From NCBI GenBank assembly GCA_038133845.1, contig JAYPUA010000009.1:30372-94371 (forward strand): a stretch of DNA of 64,000 bases. Reading direction: 5' to 3'. The notes below the pieces were generated by a model that was given only the letters and a program-made list of their open reading frames with translations, had not been told where the DNA came from and searched no databases. The DNA comes from JAYPUA01 sp038133845 (GTDB taxonomy: Bacteria > SAR324 > NAC60-12). Below are positions 1-7,987 of this stretch, one piece after another (the first letter of the stretch is position 1; every line of letters begins with the position of its first letter). Made by a program: the position numbers and the translations under genes.

Positions 1-404
1 GTCTGGGCAGAGCGCTTCTCAACCTCCAGTTGTTGCACCACCAGCTCTCGCTGGCGCAACGCGTCCCGGAGTTCCTGGAGTTGTCTCTTTTGCCGCTCGA
101 TCAGCTCGGCCTGCTGCTCGGTCAGGCGACGCTCTTCAGCAGTCTGCTCTTCCGGAAGCGCCTCGCGGGTGGTTCGCTCCACCAGGAGCGCCTGAAGCTT
201 GGAGCTTTTGAGGACCTCCTGCTCCAACTGATCTTGCAACAGCACCGTTTGCTTCTCGTGGGAGTACCTCAGGAAGGCAATTCCTGCCACCAATCCCAGC
301 AACACCAGCAACACCAGGACGATCGAATGCTGCAACACTCGTCCTCGAATGGCCCAGCGTCGCTTGGCGCCGACAACATAAATTGTGGTCTCCAGTTCGC
401 TCAT
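1..404 (-). CDS. Membrane-anchored coiled-coil protein, C-terminus cut off by window edge
   Basis: An open frame reads leftward from ATG 404-402 to the window edge without a stop, giving about 134 residues. About 24 basic/polar residues are followed by one strongly hydrophobic segment (residues about 28-46, rich in V and L), then a long heptad-like stretch rich in E, Q, L and R. This is a short cytoplasmic N-terminus, one membrane span and a long coiled coil. It begins 8 bases after the dprA stop, so it is probably co-transcribed with dprA. Such an N-terminus is common in M23-type murein hydrolases and in division proteins, but the diagnostic C-terminus lies outside the window. The function is therefore not assigned. 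Confidence 0.7.
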   Translation of the reverse strand, partial: MSELETTIYVVGAKRRWAIRGRVLQHSIVLVLLVLLGLVAGIAFLRYSHEKQTVLLQDQLEQEVLKSSKLQALLVERTTREALPEEQTAEERRLTEQQAELIERQKRQLQELRDALRQRELVVQQLEVEKRSAQ

Positions 405-412
405 CTCTTTGC

Positions 413-1567
413 TTATTTGGATTCCAACTCCAGAATCGCTTCCAGCTGAAAGCGCTGTCCCCCTTGCTGCTGAACGTGCCCCATCAACTCCAACTCGGTG
501 AGCAACGACAGCAGATCGCCCATTGAGATTCCACTCTCCACATGCAACTGATCCACCTCTTCAACTCCTGCATGAAGCAGCCGCAGGACTGTAGCATGAG
601 CCTCCGGAAGCGAAGACAACCGCAACGTGGGGGCACTTGGAGACCGCCACAGGCTGCCCTGCTGAACTCCTTCGCGGAGGTTCGGCAACTCGTACAACAC
701 ATCGTCCATTGATCGGAGCAACCGTGCCTGCTGCCGGATGATGAGGTGATGGGCTCCTTCACTGGAGGGAGAGTCCACTCTTCCCGGAAGCGCAAAAACC
801 TCCCGATTCTGCTGCAAGGCGAATGCCGCAGTAATCAATGCGCCACTTCGAGACTTGGCTTCCGTCACAATCACGGCCTGGGAGAGTCCGCTGATGACCC
901 GATTTCGGATAGGAAAATTCCGGGCTACCGGACGAAGCGCCATCGGGAACTCAGAGATCAGCGCACCATGCTCGCGGATGGACTGGGCCAGCGAGGCATT
1001 TTCAGGAGGATACAGGTGCGTCAGCCCCCCTGCCAGGACGGCTACGGTCTTCAGGCCAAACTCCAGCGCAGCTTCATGCGCCACGGTGTCGACTCCTCGA
1101 GCCAAGCCGCTGACCACAATGGCTTCCGGAACATGCTCCGCCAGCTCGGCAATCAGACGCCGGGTGTGCTGTTTCCCGTAGCTGCTGCACTGGCGAGACC
1201 CGACAAAGGCAAGGCAAGGCGCCTCCATCTGAAGCAACGAGCCCCACCAGTAGAGCACCGGAGGCGGTGTGGCAATCTCCTGCAACCGTGAGGGGTACTC
1301 CGCAGATTCAGGACAAAGGAGCCGAACCTCACCCGATTCCCGGAGGAGCCGTTGCTCCATCTTGAAGCTCTGGGCTTCTCTGGCTTTGGGAAGACGGGCG
1401 GCCACTTTTTCCGGGACTCCAGCCTGGTGAAGCGCCGATGGGGAAGCGCCCAATACCGCTGAGGCGGAGCCAAACTCTGCGAGTAGCGCCTTTAGAGTCT
1501 TGGGCCCCAACCCGGAGACCAGGTTCAACGCCAGCCAGTCCCATTCGGGAGAGCTTGCCTCGGTCAC
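413..1567 (-). CDS. dprA: DNA-processing protein DprA
   Basis: DprA/Smf family (384 aa). It binds incoming single-stranded DNA and loads RecA during natural transformation. The N-terminus (about 1-70) is a helix-hairpin-helix-like region. The Rossmann-like core (about 115-300) carries the family motifs FVGSRQCSSYG, SGLARGVDTVAHEAAL and ISEFP, then FPIRNRVISGLS and SRSGALITA. The C-terminal 70 residues look like the winged-helix domain found in longer DprA proteins. The ATG overlaps the smpB stop by 4 bases, so the two are translationally coupled. DprA alone does not prove competence because many non-competent bacteria keep it. Confidence 0.96.
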   Translation of the reverse strand: MTEASSPEWDWLALNLVSGLGPKTLKALLAEFGSASAVLGASPSALHQAGVPEKVAARLPKAREAQSFKMEQRLLRESGEVRLLCPESAEYPSRLQEIATPPPVLYWWGSLLQMEAPCLAFVGSRQCSSYGKQHTRRLIAELAEHVPEAIVVSGLARGVDTVAHEAALEFGLKTVAVLAGGLTHLYPPENASLAQSIREHGALISEFPMALRPVARNFPIRNRVISGLSQAVIVTEAKSRSGALITAAFALQQNREVFALPGRVDSPSSEGAHHLIIRQQARLLRSMDDVLYELPNLREGVQQGSLWRSPSAPTLRLSSLPEAHATVLRLLHAGVEEVDQLHVESGISMGDLLSLLTELELMGHVQQQGGQRFQLEAILELESK

Positions 1568-2028
1568 GACTCTTTGCGGCGGTCGCTCAGCACCCGCTCA
1601 ATCTCACGTTGTGCATCACGCTTTTTCATGGTCTCACGCTTGTCATGCTGCCGCTTTCCTCGAACCAGGCCCAACTCCAACTTGACCTTCCCCTTTTTGA
1701 GGTAGAGCTTCAGAGGAATCAGCGTCAGGCCCTGCTCGCGAACCTGGCCATACAGCCTGCGAATTTCCTGCCGGTGGAGGAGCAACCGACGCTCCCGGAG
1801 CGGGTCGTGGTTGTGACGGTTGCCGAAATCGTAAGGGGAGACGTGGACATTGAGGAGGTAGGCCTGCAGGTCTTCACCGACTCGGCAGTAGCCTTCCGTG
1901 AGGTTGACTTTGCCCTCCCGGATGCTCTTGACCTCGGTCCCGCGCAGCTCAATCCCGGCCTCAATGGTTTGGAGTACCTCATAATCAAACCGGGCTCGGC
2001 GATTGGTAACAAGGATCTTGATGCTCAT
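1564..2028 (-). CDS. smpB: SsrA-binding protein SmpB
   Basis: SmpB (154 aa) binds tmRNA and delivers it to stalled ribosomes for trans-translation. The OB-fold signature is clear: N-terminal NRRARFDYEV, then GIELRGTEVKSIREGKVNL, HVSPYDFGNRHNHDP and LIPLKLYLKKGKVKLELGL. The basic tail (about 128-154: GKRQHDKRET, then KKRDAQREIERVL) is the part that folds into the mRNA channel. Length is typical. It lies between cca and dprA on the same strand and overlaps dprA by ATGA. No tmRNA gene was recognised in the window. Confidence 0.97.
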   Translation of the reverse strand: MSIKILVTNRRARFDYEVLQTIEAGIELRGTEVKSIREGKVNLTEGYCRVGEDLQAYLLNVHVSPYDFGNRHNHDPLRERRLLLHRQEIRRLYGQVREQGLTLIPLKLYLKKGKVKLELGLVRGKRQHDKRETMKKRDAQREIERVLSDRRKES

Positions 2029-2068
2029 AAGTACCGAGGAAATAGCCAGTATTTTGCCGAGGCTCGCT

Positions 2069-3463
2069 TCAAGAACAAGCCGTTTTTAGACGCGCTTCGA
2101 CCCAAGTGATTCCGGACTCCACCGAGTCAAACTCTCCATCCAACTGTTTCTCGAAAGCCTCCCGCAAAAGCGCTCCCATTTCCGGACCAGGCAGCACGCC
2201 AAGCTCCATCAGATGGCGGCCTTTCAGCAAGGGGTGTGGCTGCGACTCCATTACGGCTAGACGCTCTGCCTCCTCCAAGAGCCACGTTCCCGCAGGAAAC
2301 TCTCTCCTCAAGGCCTCCGGAAGTGTTCGACCTGAAAAATCAGCCTGTGCCAGACGGACGAGCAGCGGGATTGACACCCGCAGTGCCAGACGACGGATCG
2401 CTCCGGGTCCCAGCACCTCTCGCTGCTGGTGAAGCTGAACAACCGACAGGTGGTTGCGAACCAGCCCCTTGACCAGTTCCCGGAGCTGCTGATGCCAGGT
2501 CAGACGGCAGAGGAACTGGTCGGCCAGTGTCTCGCCTGCGAGATCATGCTTGGGCGTCTGCCACCTGCCCTGCTGACGCTCCAGCGTCGCAGGCTTTCCC
2601 ATGTCGTGGCACAGCGCTCCGAGCATCAGGGCAAGCTCCTCCAGGGAGTCCGGGTTCTCCGGCTCTCTGAGTCGAGCCGCCTCGTCAAGGACCATCAGCG
2701 TGTGAGCCCAGACGTCCCCCTCCGGATGCCATTCGGGTTCGTGCGGTACGCCGATGAGCGCTTCAAGTTCTGGAAACAGGCTGAGGGCGTTGATCTCTCG
2801 GAGCGCCAGCAAGCCAAGCGAAGGTGCCGGAGCCCGCAGGAGCAGCTTGCGGAGTTCCTCAAAGACCCGCTCCGGTGCAACCTCTCGCAGGTTCTGCACC
2901 CGACACAGCCGAACGGTATCTGGGTGAAGCGACAGTTGAAACCGTCCAACAAACTGAACGGCACGAAACGCCCGGAGCGGGTCCTCTGAAAACGCGGGCC
3001 CCACATGACGCAGGATCTGGCGACTCAGGTCGGCCATGCCACCGTGAGGATCATGCCAGCTTTGGGTCGTGATTTCATACCCCATGCTGTTGATGGTAAA
3101 ATCACGACGCGACGACGCCTCGGCAAAGCTCATCTCCGGATGGGCCGTGACCGAGAAGCCCTGGTGTCCCGGGGCAATTTTGCGCTCTCGACGAGGCAGG
3201 CTGAAGTCGTAGGAGGCAGAAGGAGTCCAGAGCTTCCAGACCCCGAAGCTCTTGCCCACCAGCTCGACACGCCCCCAGCGTTTGAGCTGCTGCTCCAAGG
3301 ACTCCGAGCCAAGACCAAAGACCTCCACATCGCAGTCCTTGACCTTGGAACTCCCCAGCAGGCAGTCCCGGACTGCTCCTCCCACCAAGATGGCACGCCC
3401 TCCTTCAAGGGCAAGGGCTCGGGCAATCTGCCCCAATTCTTCGGGAATGGGAACGGGAATCAC
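2069..3463 (-). CDS. cca: CCA tRNA nucleotidyltransferase / poly(A) polymerase family with HD domain
   Basis: Class II tRNA nucleotidyltransferase (464 aa), which builds or repairs the 3' CCA of tRNA. The N-terminal head has the polymerase-beta-like motif GGAVRDCLLG followed by the acidic pair in DCDVEVFG, then RRDFTINSMGYE and DPHGGMADL, and the second domain has EDPLRAFRAVQF. At about 275-340 there is an HD phosphohydrolase motif (LCHDMGKP, then KHDLAGE), as in the E. coli-type enzyme. The frame opens with GTG at 3463-3461 with no clear Shine-Dalgarno, so the start is uncertain. The first conserved block begins about 25 residues in. Poly(A) polymerase activity cannot be excluded. Confidence 0.92.
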   Translation of the reverse strand: MIPVPIPEELGQIARALALEGGRAILVGGAVRDCLLGSSKVKDCDVEVFGLGSESLEQQLKRWGRVELVGKSFGVWKLWTPSASYDFSLPRRERKIAPGHQGFSVTAHPEMSFAEASSRRDFTINSMGYEITTQSWHDPHGGMADLSRQILRHVGPAFSEDPLRAFRAVQFVGRFQLSLHPDTVRLCRVQNLREVAPERVFEELRKLLLRAPAPSLGLLALREINALSLFPELEALIGVPHEPEWHPEGDVWAHTLMVLDEAARLREPENPDSLEELALMLGALCHDMGKPATLERQQGRWQTPKHDLAGETLADQFLCRLTWHQQLRELVKGLVRNHLSVVQLHQQREVLGPGAIRRLALRVSIPLLVRLAQADFSGRTLPEALRREFPAGTWLLEEAERLAVMESQPHPLLKGRHLMELGVLPGPEMGALLREAFEKQLDGEFDSVESGITWVEARLKTACS

Positions 3464-3529
3464 AAGACTTGAGAGAGCGGAGTGGTTGTGCGCCAGGGCT
3501 CGGGTCGTACGCTGGCGGAGATGGCCCGA

Positions 3530-5800
3530 TTAAAGCGTCCGGTCGTACTTCTGACGAGCCGCAGGGTCGCTCAGGACATCGTAGGCCTGTCTCAGCTTGA
3601 GCGTCATTGCCTCTGCCTGCTCGCGCACCCAGCTGAACTCACTGCTCTGGTGCCGATCTGGATGATACTCCTTGAGCTTCTGGTGATACGCCTTCTTGAT
3701 CTCCTCCAGAGGCGCAGAGGGGGACACGCCCAGGAGTTCATAGTAGTTTCCGGAGGGAGCCGCTGGCTCTGGTCCTGAAGCTTGCTCCGAGCTTTGCTTT
3801 TGCTGCGACTGCTCCTCGGACTTGGGCCGTGTCCCCGTTTCCTTGCCGCGCGCCTTCCCACGAAACTTCATGCCTCGCAGGGTCTGCTGAAGCACCAGCA
3901 ACTGGGTGGTCAGCCGCCGGAAGTCGGCATCTGGAGCCTCCCCTTTCTGCGCGATCACCTTGATCTCTGCCTGAAAGTCCATCAGCCGCACCGCATGCTC
4001 CCGGTGGGCGTCCTTGCGCAGGGCCAGCCGGAGCAACTCCGTCGTCTTGGTCAAGGCTTCCCGGTAGCGCTGCTCGTCCAAAGACGGTCCGGAGCTTTTT
4101 GCTTCCGGGGGTTCCTGACGCACTCGGAATGGGCGTTGTCCTTCAGGAGCCTGCCCCTCATCCACCACAACTTTCTGTAGCCAACGTGGACGACGGCGGA
4201 CCAGATAAAGCCCCAACCCGGCAAAGCTCACCAAGACCACGGCCGGAATCCCCCAGAACTTCACCAGGTCCGCCTGCTCTCCGGCCTCGATCTCCTTGAG
4301 GAGGGCCAGGGCTTCAGGATTGTTGGGATCCTGATCCAGGACTTTCTTGATCTGGAAACGAGCCTGATCCCAGTTTCCCACCCGGATGCTGTCTCGGGCG
4401 TTTTTCAGGTTTTGCTGAATCTGACTCTTTGCCTCGGCCTCCCGGATCAGGTCTCGGGCTTGCTGATAGAGTTCGCTCTCCACAGGAACCCGGATCAGCA
4501 CCCCCACCGCGCGCTCAAACTCTCCGGCATCCATCAACTTTTTGGCGCGCTCCAGTTGAAGTAGATCCTGACGCCCTTGCAACTGGACCTGAGCAGCCCG
4601 GGCTGCCGCATTCTGTGGGTTCAGGCGGAGCAGCTCCCGGGAAACACGGTCGGCCTCAAGCCATTGGCTGGTCTGCAAGGCGACCTTCAGCCCATCTTCG
4701 AGCAGGGCGACCTCGGAGGGTCCGGGAGCTTTGGAGGTTTCTGCAGGGCCAAGCTGGTTCAGGTAGCGGCGGGCGGTCTCCGTGGCTCCGGAGGCCTGCA
4801 GGCGTTGGGCGTACTGCTCAGGCGTTTCTGCGGGAGGCGCTTCCATGAAGCGGGCGTTCCCTTTCTTGTCTGCCACCGCAATGTGAGCCCCTGTGGGGCT
4901 GATCGCAACGGCCTCCGGCCCACTGACGTCCATGCGCTGCAGCTCGCGTCCATTGGTGTCAAGCACCACGGCCTCGGTCTGGTCTTCAAACTGCTGCACC
5001 GCCATCACCAAACTTCCCCCGGAAAGCGGCTTGATCTGCAGCTCCTGGGCATCTTCAGAGCGTGGAATCTGGACCTGACGCTCCTTGAGCCGGGTCTTTG
5101 TGTTCCCCCAGATCAGGTTGCCAGCCTGATCCACAGAGAGCAGTTGGTCATTCTCCAGAAACTTCAGGTCCTTGACTGGAAACAGGTGATAGTCAAGGTC
5201 CGGGTTGTCCTGTCCATTTTCCTGCAAGAGGATCTTGCCTTCCTTGGGCTGAGCCACCGCCAGGGTCGAGCCATCCGGGCTCACGGTGAATCCGGAGGCT
5301 TCCGGGAGGTCCGTCCGCTCTTTCGGGCTCAGGCTTTCCAGCGCTGATTCCTTGACCTTGCCCCCCTCCAGCCAGCGGAGTGTGGATCCGTCCGGGGAGA
5401 TCTGCACCTGCTCTGCCCGGGCATCCAAGCTCCAGAGCTTCTGAGACTCCGAAATTTCCCCAGACTCCAGGTTCTCCAGATTCCACAGCTCCATCCGCTT
5501 CTCTCCAGCCACCACCAGACGCCTTTTCCGGACATCGGCGACCAGGCTACGGACCGGATTCTCCGGGGAGGTAAACGAGGCAATCGGCTTGCCGCTGGCC
5601 CGGTCATGAAGCTGAACCTTGCCGTCCGGGAAGCCCATGGCAACCAGCGCCTCATCCGCGCTGTACGTGATTGCGGTGGCGGCCTGGCCCAACTCACTGC
5701 TTCCGGCCAGCTTCGCGAAGCCTTCCGCATTCACCGGTGCTGCCACGCACAGCAACAGGCTCACTCCCAGCAACCAGATTTTGCCTCCACGGATCCGCAT
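3530..5800 (-). CDS. Membrane J-domain protein: periplasmic propeller/TPR part, one membrane span, cytoplasmic DnaJ domain
   Basis: This 756-aa protein has an architecture I do not recognise as a named family. A signal-peptide-like N-terminus (IWLLGVSLLLCVAAPVNA) is followed by repetitive beta-rich sequence with SPDGSTL-type blades (about 25-330, WD40/PQQ-propeller-like), helical TPR-like repeats (about 335-505), a membrane span (about 513-535, VVLVSFAGLGLYLV then RRRPR), a charged linker, and a C-terminal J domain (about 685-752) with the HPD triad in YHPDRH. The positive-inside rule puts the J domain in the cytoplasm, where it could recruit DnaK. ATG 5800 is preferred over GTG 5815 because AGGAAGAGGA lies just before it and the signal peptide then starts normally. 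It follows the decarboxylase gene with almost no gap. Confidence 0.8.
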   Translation of the reverse strand: MRIRGGKIWLLGVSLLLCVAAPVNAEGFAKLAGSSELGQAATAITYSADEALVAMGFPDGKVQLHDRASGKPIASFTSPENPVRSLVADVRKRRLVVAGEKRMELWNLENLESGEISESQKLWSLDARAEQVQISPDGSTLRWLEGGKVKESALESLSPKERTDLPEASGFTVSPDGSTLAVAQPKEGKILLQENGQDNPDLDYHLFPVKDLKFLENDQLLSVDQAGNLIWGNTKTRLKERQVQIPRSEDAQELQIKPLSGGSLVMAVQQFEDQTEAVVLDTNGRELQRMDVSGPEAVAISPTGAHIAVADKKGNARFMEAPPAETPEQYAQRLQASGATETARRYLNQLGPAETSKAPGPSEVALLEDGLKVALQTSQWLEADRVSRELLRLNPQNAAARAAQVQLQGRQDLLQLERAKKLMDAGEFERAVGVLIRVPVESELYQQARDLIREAEAKSQIQQNLKNARDSIRVGNWDQARFQIKKVLDQDPNNPEALALLKEIEAGEQADLVKFWGIPAVVLVSFAGLGLYLVRRRPRWLQKVVVDEGQAPEGQRPFRVRQEPPEAKSSGPSLDEQRYREALTKTTELLRLALRKDAHREHAVRLMDFQAEIKVIAQKGEAPDADFRRLTTQLLVLQQTLRGMKFRGKARGKETGTRPKSEEQSQQKQSSEQASGPEPAAPSGNYYELLGVSPSAPLEEIKKAYHQKLKEYHPDRHQSSEFSWVREQAEAMTLKLRQAYDVLSDPAARQKYDRTL

Positions 5801-5815
5801 TCCTCTTCCTCTCAC

Positions 5816-6766
5816 TCAGAGACCTTCCTGCCGAAGCAGGTCATCAAAGTAGTCAATCGTCTCCCGCAACCCCTCGCGCAAAGCAACCTGAGGCTCCCAA
5901 TTCAGCTGTTCTCGGGCCAGGGTGATGTCCGGACAGCGCTGTCTGGGGTCATCCTCTCGAGCAGGGATGAAGGTCAGCCTGGAGCGCGACCCGGTCAGCT
6001 CCAGCACCAGTTCTGCGAGTTCGCGGATGGTGAACTCTCCCGGGTTGCCGATGTTGACCGGACCGATGAGTTGAGTCTGCTCCATCATCCGGCAGATGAC
6101 CTCAATCAGGTCGAGCACGTAGCAAAAGGAGCGCGTCTGCGAGCCGTCACCGTGCAGGGTCAGGGGCTGATTCTTCAGCGCAGCGACGATGAAGTTGCTG
6201 ACTACGCGTCCGTCCTCCGGATGCATGCGTGGTCCGTAGGTGTTGAAGATCCGGACGATGCGGATGTCTACCCCGTTCTGACGGTGGTAGTCCATCATCA
6301 GCGTCTCCGCGACACGCTTGCCCTCGTCGTAGCAGCTCCGCAGCCCGATCGGGTTGACCGCTCCCCAGTAGCTCTCCGGTTGCGGGTGCACCTCCGGATC
6401 ACCATACACCTCGGAGGTCGAGGTTTGCAGGATTCGGGCACGGGTCCGCTTGGCCATTCCGAGCATGTTGATCGCCCCCATCACACTCGTCTTGACCGTC
6501 TTGACCGGGTTGTACTGGTAGTGAACCGGAGACGCCGGACAGGCCAGATTGAAGATCCAGTCGGCTTCCAGGAGGATCGGCTCCACCACGTCGTGGCGGA
6601 TCAGTTCAAAGCTGGGATTCGGCAACAGGTGGGCGATGTTGCGCTTGTTGCCAGTGAAGAAATTGTCCAGCGAGATGACCTCGTGCCCCTCTGCCAGGAG
6701 TCGCTCACACAGGAACGACCCCAGAAAACCGGCCCCACCGGTCACCACACATCGTTTTTTAGGCAT
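5816..6766 (-). CDS. UDP-glucuronate decarboxylase (UDP-xylose synthase) family, SDR
   Basis: Extended short-chain dehydrogenase (316 aa). It has the NAD-binding glycine motif TGGAGFLGS at the N-terminus, DNFFTGNKRNI, ACPASPVHYQ(Y)NP, and the catalytic Tyr/Lys in SCYDEGKR, plus RIFNTYGPRM and the uridine-binding region GSQTRSFCYV. The ACPASP and NTYGPRM blocks are typical of UDP-xylose synthase, which converts UDP-glucuronate to UDP-xylose for envelope glycans. Related dTDP-glucose dehydratases are less likely. It is divergent from recA across 168 bases and heads a pair with the membrane J-protein gene immediately downstream. Confidence 0.9.
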   Translation of the reverse strand: MPKKRCVVTGGAGFLGSFLCERLLAEGHEVISLDNFFTGNKRNIAHLLPNPSFELIRHDVVEPILLEADWIFNLACPASPVHYQYNPVKTVKTSVMGAINMLGMAKRTRARILQTSTSEVYGDPEVHPQPESYWGAVNPIGLRSCYDEGKRVAETLMMDYHRQNGVDIRIVRIFNTYGPRMHPEDGRVVSNFIVAALKNQPLTLHGDGSQTRSFCYVLDLIEVICRMMEQTQLIGPVNIGNPGEFTIRELAELVLELTGSRSRLTFIPAREDDPRQRCPDITLAREQLNWEPQVALREGLRETIDYFDDLLRQEGL

Positions 6767-6815
6767 AAAAAACTGAAATCAAAAATTAAAAGCCACCCTT
6801 GGGCGAGGCCTGGGC

Positions 6816-6870
6816 GTGAGAAGTACCACTTGGTTTACCGTTTGCTACTTCACAGGCGAAAACCTATGAT
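6816..6870 (+). promoter_or_regulatory. Probable sigma70-type recA promoter with inverted repeat
   Basis: TTGCTA (6842-6847) and TATGAT (6865-6870) are separated by 17 bases, an excellent sigma70 arrangement about 80 bases before recA. The -35 element overlaps one arm (TACTTC, 6846-6851) of an inverted repeat whose other arm is GAAGTA at 6820-6825. The repeat could be a repressor site, but this is inference. Confidence 0.6.
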
Positions 6871-6901
6871 AGTCGATCAGGCTGAAAGACATGCATTCCC
6901 G

Positions 6902-6918
6902 GTTCCTCAACATGGAAC
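6902..6918 (+). promoter_or_regulatory. Inverted repeat GTTCC-N7-GGAAC before recA, candidate operator
   Basis: A perfect 5-base-arm inverted repeat with a 7-base spacer lies between the predicted recA promoter and the start codon. It resembles LexA-type half-sites (GTTC/GAAC) but does not exactly match any operator consensus I know. Confidence 0.4.
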
Positions 6919-6949
6919 ACCTCCTTGAAAAATCATGACCAGGAGCAAT

Positions 6950-7987
6950 ATGCAGAAAGAAGACGAGAAGAAAAAAGATCTGGAGCTGGCGATTTCCCAA
7001 ATTGAGCGTCAGTTCGGCAAAGGTTCCGTGATGCGCATGGACGAAAGCTCCGTGCAACAGGCCCCTGTGGTCAGTGCCGGGAACCTGGCCATGGACATTG
7101 CCCTGGGAGTGGGAGGATTTCCCCGAGGACGCATCATCGAAATCTTTGGGCCCGAGGCTTCCGGGAAGACAACGCTGGCTCTCTGTGCCATTGCCGAGGC
7201 CCAAAAAGCCGGAGGCACCGCTGTGTTCATCGATGCCGAGCACGCCTTTGACCGGACGAACGCCAGGACGTTGGGCGTGAAAGTCGAGGAGTTGCTGCTC
7301 TCTCAGCCCGATTATGGCGAGCAAGCCCTGGAAATCGCGGAGCAGATGGTTCGGGTCGGAAAAGTGGACATCGTCGTCGTCGACTCGGTCGCCGCGCTGG
7401 TTCCCAAAAGCGAACTGGATGGAGACATGGGCGACTCTCACATGGGGCTCCACGCACGCCTGATGTCTCAAGCCCTGCGCAAGCTGACAGGGTCCGTCTC
7501 CAAATCGCACACCATCTTCATCTTCATCAACCAGCTACGCTCCAAGATTGGAGTGGTCTACGGAAACCCGGAAACCACTACCGGTGGCCAGGCCCTGAAA
7601 TTCTACTCCAGCATCCGACTGGACGTCCGGAAAACAAGCCAGCTCAAGCAAGGAGACGCGATCACCGGACACCGGGTGAAGGTCAAGATCGTCAAGAACA
7701 AGCTGGCTCCGCCGTTTCGCTCCGCTGAGTTCGACCTGATCTACGGCAAGGGCATCTCGCGCTTTGGCGTTTTGCTCGATTTTGCAGTCAACCTCGACCT
7801 GATTCAGAAGAGCGGGACTTGGTTCTCCTACAACAAGGAACGCATGGGACAAGGACGTGACAACGCCGTGCGGTTTCTGGAGGAGCGTCCGGAGCTGGCG
7901 GAAGAGTTGGAGCGCCTCGTCCGAGAGCAGCACAGCCTGCTCCCTGCCTCTGCAGAAGACTCTGACACCAGCGGAAGCGAGGAGTGA
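6950..7987 (+). CDS. recA: Recombinase RecA
   Basis: RecA (345 aa from the chosen start) polymerises on single-stranded DNA, carries out strand exchange and activates the SOS response. Walker A GPEASGKT, the VVVDSVAALVPK Walker B region, the DNA-binding loop L1 region (GDSHMGLHARLMSQALRKL), INQLRSKIGV and the L2 glycines (GNPETTTGG) are all present. ATG 6950 (MQKEDEKKK) is preferred over ATG 6935 because AGGAG sits at 6941-6945 and RecA N-termini begin similarly. The C-terminus is acidic as usual. The stop overlaps the GTG start of mnmH (GTGA), so RecA is translationally coupled to a tRNA-modification gene. Confidence 0.98.
   Translation: MQKEDEKKKDLELAISQIERQFGKGSVMRMDESSVQQAPVVSAGNLAMDIALGVGGFPRGRIIEIFGPEASGKTTLALCAIAEAQKAGGTAVFIDAEHAFDRTNARTLGVKVEELLLSQPDYGEQALEIAEQMVRVGKVDIVVVDSVAALVPKSELDGDMGDSHMGLHARLMSQALRKLTGSVSKSHTIFIFINQLRSKIGVVYGNPETTTGGQALKFYSSIRLDVRKTSQLKQGDAITGHRVKVKIVKNKLAPPFRSAEFDLIYGKGISRFGVLLDFAVNLDLIQKSGTWFSYNKERMGQGRDNAVRFLEERPELAEELERLVREQHSLLPASAEDSDTSGSEE

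Noticed and set aside
3464..3529. RNA gene in the gap upstream of cca
   Set aside because: The 66-base gap forms no cloverleaf and has no T-loop consensus.
5606..6928. A 440-codon plus-strand frame opposite the decarboxylase gene
   Set aside because: The minus-strand frame shows unmistakable SDR motifs; the plus-strand frame is its shadow.
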